From: Escarpia spicata
Lineage: Eukaryota; Annelida; Polychaeta; Sabellida; Siboglinidae
Length of the DNA stretch: 64,000 nt
Direction of reading: 5' to 3'
Assembly: GCA_963995525.1 (NCBI GenBank)
Contig: OZ023205.1
Location: forward strand, 63,623,344-63,687,343
Below are positions 59,033 through 64,000 of this stretch, piece after piece. The first letter of the stretch is position 1. Each line of letters opens with the position of its first letter. The notes under the pieces are model-generated. The model had not been told where the DNA came from. It saw only the letters and a program-made list of their open reading frames with translations, and ran no database searches. The translations under genes were made by a program, and so were the position numbers.

Positions 59033-59110
59033 TTCGACTCACATCGACGTTTCGACCGCCTTCAGGCGGCCTTCATCAGGAACTGTTCTTTCTCTTCGAT
59101 GTGAGTCGAA
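59033..59110 (-). ncRNA. Hammerhead-ribozyme-like motif (type I layout)
   Basis: On the minus strand: TTCGACTCACATCGA, a 16-base bulge, then CTGATGA (59079-59073), a GC-rich hairpin GGCCGCC-TGAA-GGCGGTC, then GAAA (59053-59050), CGTC, and TCGATGTGAGTCGAA, which pairs perfectly with the first arm. CTGATGA...hairpin...GAAA is the hammerhead catalytic core. The outer arms form stem I and the hairpin stem II. Stem III is reduced to the palindrome ACGT before the C expected at the cleavage site, as in known minimal hammerheads that work as dimers. One extra A follows CTGATGA. Similar ribozymes occur in Penelope-like retroelements and retrozymes of animals. It is inside the gene C intron before the catalytic exon and is absent from gene A. 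Confidence 0.6.
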
Positions 59111-59242
59111 TTTCCTAGTTGTGTAATAAGACAATTTCGTTATTCAATTATTCTTCGAACTGGAAGATGTTCACGAATATAATATTATACATGTTAATTC
59201 ACAGACTGCAACATATATGTAATTGTGCTGACTAATATGCCA

Positions 59243-59950
59243 CCGCTGATGGTACATGGCGTAGAGGCGCGTTCCCTGGGTGACAGATGGGGAGCCTTCG
59301 GGGGGTTGCACGTGAATTATACAGAATAGCGTGCAGTGGGCCAACGTATCATTGGAGAATGGCAAACTCAAACTTCAAACCCGGGTAGATGGGGCTTGTC
59401 AGTCCGGGAGGACAATTTGTCTAGGAGACGGAACACTCTGATTTAAACCCTGGGCAGTATGGGTTCATCAGCCTTGGAAGGCAGCTCAAATGGGGGAAGG
59501 AAAACTCCGATTTAAAACCTACGCTGCCTTGAGGCTATACCCAACTATAGGAATGGCTTCGGGAGTAAACCCTGAGGAAAAATTGTGAGTCCCAAAGGCA
59601 GTTCAACGTTGACTTTAATGTTCTTCTGGCAACTCCTGCGACGCCGCTGGTGCCAAACTGTATCGGCTCTTGTCGTTCCTTTGGATCCATCAGCTGCGTG
59701 GAGAGGGGGGTCCGTTGCATGGGAAACAACTCGTTCTTCATATTATCTTGCCCAGGCTTGCACGTTGGAGAGGACATTCCAGCTTCGCCTCACAGCGTTG
59801 ACACACTCAGAAACGACCTACAGATGTGACCACTGCGGCAGGGACTGCCACTCTCGCATCGGTCTCATCAGCGACAGCCGACGCTGTCCCAGACCCAACA
59901 ACGCCAGCTAGGGCGCACCATCCATGGCCGACTCCTGACCGACGGAGGCC
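59243..59950 (+). mobile_element. 3' fragment of a non-LTR element with a C-terminal zinc finger
   Basis: Plus-strand text FQLRLTALTHSETTYRCDHC continuing GRDCHSRIGLISDSRRC near 59780-59880 matches the C-x2-C-x-H finger that ends many RTE-like animal retroelements. Compared with the aligned gene A intron, sequence resumes after 59950, so this is an insertion specific to gene C. Similar 12-13-base strings (ATATGCCACCGC and CTATGCTATTGGC) on both sides may be decayed target duplications. Confidence 0.6.
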
Positions 59951-60779
59951 TACTATGCTATTGGCAACAATCTTCAAAACCACGTAAATTATAAACTAAT
60001 ATATTAATACGTTGATTTGGGGTCATTGTCAGTGCGTCTTCTCCAAGGCGCCGATGTCCACTCGCCTCTTCCTGTGGTCAATGGCGTCATAGGATCATAT
60101 GGCTGTCATCTAACAGTTGGCAATGTATTTAAAAACGAATGGATTTATTGAGAATTATTTACTTACAAATACAGTCAAACCTCGCTTTACGGACACTTCT
60201 GCAATATAGCCACCTTGCAATTAATGTCACCCCAGCACAGATCCATATGATGTTCTTATACAATAAACGATACGCAACGTATCCCATTAATACGGTCACC
60301 TCGTTATCCTTGTTACTTGTGTCCAGTCCAGAGGATGACGTTAATAGTGAGGTTCCATTGTACATCGAAATGCTCTGGTTTACTAGTGGATTTTTCTCCT
60401 GCCTAATGTAATTCAGTGCTGATAAGTCATCCAGTTGGCGGACATGTACGTGTGGTCACGCCAACAACATGCATTAATATTAATATAAAATAGTAAATTC
60501 TTACAAATGCATTGGCTTGACTTCGTGTTAGCACAATGGTGCGATCGTCCATATTGGCAGACGAAAGAATTGTATGTGGGCCATCATGATGTCTAGCAAA
60601 CAGTACATTAACGCCGTAGTAGACTGCGATTATGGTCGATACAAGTAAGAGTTTGACGACTGGTCCTTTGAAGCGGTGGCCACACGAGCCATCCATAGCT
60701 GATGTCAGTGTAACTTCAACGCTGGAACAGGACAACCATGTTATTTATTATTATTCAAATATATTATTTAATTGTTTTT

Positions 60780-61270
60780 ATTGCATAGATTCTACAATGT
60801 AAAGCGACATCGACAAACCAACACCAGTTCACCAACAGTCAACGTTCTTAAAGAAACTGCAGAGGAAATATGCCCCATGACCACACATAATAGTTGTTCC
60901 TATGGTCGTACATCACATGCAAATTCCCTGATGTCTGGCTACCAGCGAAGGCATGAACAATACCAAACAAATCCGACCGTGCAAACTACATGCTCTTACC
61001 ACCAACATGCTTCCTCTGCAAATTCATGGCGAACATCGATCAAAGAAATTTGTGAAACTACATGCAATTATTCAACACAATCGTCCTCGTTCAACATCTT
61101 GTCAATCTCTACACTGTACAGGTACAATCGTTGCCTGGAAGACCACTATGGACAACAATACACATATTGTTGCAATCCAGCTTGATTTTGCCGAAGCTTT
61201 TGATGAAACCCCTACAGATGTTTTCTTTCACTGGAAACACAAAAGTGCACAGAATAATTTTGTCTGATAA
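60780..61270 (+). mobile_element. Reverse-transcriptase remnant upstream of gene C
   Basis: The best segment, IVAIQLDFAEAFDETPTDVF at about 61165-61225, corresponds to RT motif A. Preceding text in shifting frames is plausible RT fingers. It corresponds to the scrap at 14941-15000 upstream of gene A. Confidence 0.45.
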
Positions 61271-62075
61271 ACCGTAATCAGAATGTCGTATTAGAACCCT
61301 GTCAGACATTATAACTTTTATAAACGTATGTACAGTGTGTATTAAACATACCCCAATTATATTACATGGTCACAGTGCACATGCATTATATAATTATTAG
61401 AATTTAAATTATCTGAAAACAAAAGTATGGTGTGTATTAAATACATGTGAATTAATGTAGTGAATGTGGATTGCATATTTGGATATTGTATAAGTAACTA
61501 TGCATACAGTATCTGCTCTTATTGTTATAGGAATTATACACATTCCTATGACAATAAAAGTACTATATATATATATATATATCTTGTATCTAAATTGAAA
61601 GTTTTACGATGGCTGAGCGACAATACGGTTTTAGTTCGTACGACTTACTATGGCATATGCCTTGAAGTTATTAAAACGTGTTCGCATTAGCTGGTTCCTC
61701 AGCAATTACTGAAATGCTGGGGTAGGTCCCCCTTTTTCTGTTCTGAACTGTTCGTGTATAGTTACGGTTATCGTAGTTGTTAACGTATCACTTTAAGATG
61801 TTGTATATTGATCAATCATTCACATTTTGAGGATGCTAGACTGTGTCATTGAAACAATGTCATCACTATTTCTATTGTGTATTCGATTTTTATCAAGTTT
61901 TATGTCTTCTAAAAGTGATGATTTTGCCTTGTGCAAGCCAATTACTTTGCAATGGTTGGTTGTCATCGCAACATTTTCTCAACACATGACACTACACGAT
62001 TCATTGTCCTGTTTACTCAGTTTATCTGTCTTAACATTTGCTTGAATCGTAGGTTCTTGCCAATCCCCTGTTCTC
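61271..62075. other. No gene recognised
   Basis: AT-rich with a (TA)n run at 61565-61581. Short frames only. Confidence 0.5.
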
Positions 62076-62079
62076 TATC

Positions 62080-63720
62080 AACATTGAAATTCGCTATTAT
62101 TCTACTACTAGCAAGATATGTAAGGGTGCTTCCTAGGCCAGCTATCAGGCATTCGGGTAGCCACTACAAATGTTCGAGATAAAACAGCATCGCTCTGTGA
62201 TTTATTTATTTCTAAGAAAATAGACATCCTTGCTGTCATTGAGACCTGACTTAGACCACATGACACAGTTGCATGCATTGCTGACATTTCTCCTTCTGGT
62301 TACATTGGCATCCTTTGATATGAAACAACATGTTATCTTTTCGACACATTTACATGACCATTGGCTTGAACTCTTGATAATGCGTTCAACTTGCAACAAT
62401 ATCCAGACATCTAGTGTTTCGGATTGGTTGTCAGACCACCACATTGTCATTGCTAAAGTTCAACTTTATATAACTCCAATAGAGTCGAAACACAATTTGT
62501 TTTATAGAGCCATTTAAAATTTAATGGATGATATCCTTAACTCTGACCTCATCACATACCAAAAAGAACACTTATCTGACTTATATAAACAGTACTGTCA
62601 AGTACTCAAGGCATTACCTGACAAACATGCACCAACGAAATCCAAATGTGTGTCACAAAAGCCAGCGGGTCCACGGGTGACTTCCGAGAGTTTACTATCT
62701 AAAAGGCGCCGTCGTTATTTAGAGCGTGTACGGCGCAAATCACGCTCGCCTCTGGACAGGTCGATTTAATCTAATCAGTGTCACCTCTGTAAGTGTCACC
62801 TCTGGCCAAAGCTAAGTCAGATTAGTAAACAAATATGGTCATACCTAAGTCCAATAGTGGCACGGCATTAATAACATTCTACACAGACGGGCTGCACCAT
62901 CGCTACCTAATCATGTTTCAATCAATTCTCTGTGTGACTCGTTCTCTAGTCATTTTAAGGAAAAAATCAGTCTTATTCGCTCGAATTTCCAAGATCATAC
63001 TTTAAGTACTGTAAATGTGGACTCTCCACACGTAAAGTGTATACTTGTATCGTTTGAACCTGCTACAATTAACGAAGTGAGAAAAATAATTATGTCCTCC
63101 CCAAATAGGTTTTGTGCTTTCGATATATTTCCGACGACACTGCTATAAGTCTCGATACATTACTCATACCTATAACAAATATCATCAATGCATCACTGTG
63201 CTGTGGCTTCTTCCCGGATGACTTCAAATGCGCCAATTCTTAAAACGTCATCCCTGTCTAAACAAGACCAAAACAGTTATAGACATATTTCTAACCTTAA
63301 CGTTATTTCTAAAGTATTAGAAAAGTTTGTTGCTAGTCGACTAAAGTCTCACATTAGCACAACTATCTTAATGTGTTACAGTCAGCATATAAACACTTTC
63401 ATTCAACAGAAACGGCTCTTTTAAAAGTTCATAATGACATTAAATCAAACATCGTTAATGGTAAAGTAATTCCCCTAAACTTACATGAAATGTATGCCCC
63501 CTTTATAACATAATTAAACGTTTATCAAAATGATACGGCGTGTTTGGCACACCTCTGAGCTGGTTTTCTTTATACATAACTGACAGATACAAAACCATTA
63601 AGATTGGGAACTGTTTTTCGGCTGCGCTGTCCACTTTATGTGGGGTTCCCCAGGGTTCTGTTCTTGTGCGTTGCTTTTCACTCTCTATACAACACCACTA
63701 AGCTGTGTTATTAACAGTCA
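62080..63720 (+). mobile_element. CR1-like LINE, decayed and 3'-truncated
   Basis: Endonuclease text ASLCDLFISKKIDILAVIET continuing WLRPHDTVACI appears near 62185-62275, followed by SDWLSDHHIVIAKVQLYI near 62410-62470. The linker frame from 62524 carries LKALPDKHAPTKSK. RT text follows: CAFDIFPTT, then SLSKQDQNSYRHISNLNVIS and KVLEKFVASRLKSHIST (63260-63360), and GVPQGSVL near 63640-63665. It ends soon after, before the YADD box. Multiple frameshifts. It is 5' of gene C, in opposite orientation. Confidence 0.75.
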
Positions 63721-64000
63721 TAATTAATTGGGTGTGGTGCAGCGCTTGGCAGTAGCTCCCACGACAGATGTCTTATTGTTACAAGTTTGACGTATTTCAA
63801 TTCAAGGAACGTTTTAATATTTCTCATGTGTGTGTATAAAGGTACAGACATTATTTCGGACGTTTACATTTTACTTGAAAATGATTACTGGTGCCGGACT
63901 GTTATGATTTTTAATCGACATTCATCTACGCTTGCCTTGAGAACCGGTTGCAAAACTTGTCAAGCACAACGCTGTGGTCTATTCCTGGATAACACCGGAC
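63721..64000. other. No feature recognised at window end
   Basis: No protein-like frame or repeat seen in the last 280 bases. Confidence 0.5.

Overview
This is a eukaryotic, invertebrate-animal type of window. Three multi-exon genes have GT-AG introns, conserved intron phases and AATAAA signals. They sit in AT-rich DNA full of decayed non-LTR and LTR retrotransposons, (CA/TG)n, (TA)n and (GA)n arrays and minisatellites. There are no operons, Shine-Dalgarno sites or convincing intact tRNA/rRNA genes. A marine invertebrate would fit the repeat content, but the phylum cannot be fixed from this window alone.

The only host genes I can support are three paralogues of one family, DUF229. These are membrane-anchored proteins related to sulfatases and alkaline phosphatases, with a GFDSVSR core and a MADHGPR metal-site motif. 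Gene A (minus, 14528 to 3801, six coding exons) and gene B (plus, 46802 to 52043, five coding exons) both splice into full-length frames of 702 and 679 codons. Gene C (minus, 60696 to 54545) has the same exon plan but lost exon 2 and carries a 46-bp frameshifting deletion in the catalytic exon, so it looks like a recent pseudogene. Relics of exon 5 lie at 52374-52580 and 56570-56640, so the family has been shuffled locally.

Layout. 1-3800: no gene, purine-rich and GAT repeats. 3801-14528: gene A; its 7.4-kb intron 4 holds a large CA/TG/TA array, a CR1-like LINE, and an RTE-like element split by another LINE. 14640-18200: little besides a reverse-transcriptase scrap. 18218-28353: a LINE copy, then a Gypsy-type LTR element (LTRs 19973-20346 and 28004-28353) interrupted by a second LINE copy and an LTR-like block. 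28400-30600: GC-rich palindromic motifs around AT-rich DNA. 30614-36640: two RTE-like elements, the second split by a 2.76-kb inverted-repeat transposon carrying a broken XPG/FEN1-like nuclease gene. 36740-37215: a 38-bp minisatellite. 38600-40635: a Gypsy LTR and integrase tail fused to a 51-bp minisatellite. 42382-43050: another Gypsy integrase tail. 45151-45292: two TA-cored hairpins. 46431-46605: a tRNA-derived SINE. 46802-52043: gene B. 53246-53866: (CCCG)n and CA-rich arrays. 54545-60696: gene C, with a hammerhead-ribozyme-like motif in an intron. 62080-63720: a LINE fragment.

The best leads are the hammerhead-like ribozyme at 59033-59110, the XPG-type transposon at 33344-36104, the 51-bp minisatellite that keeps a 487-codon frame, and the DUF229 paralogues, which act as an internal clock for dating insertions.
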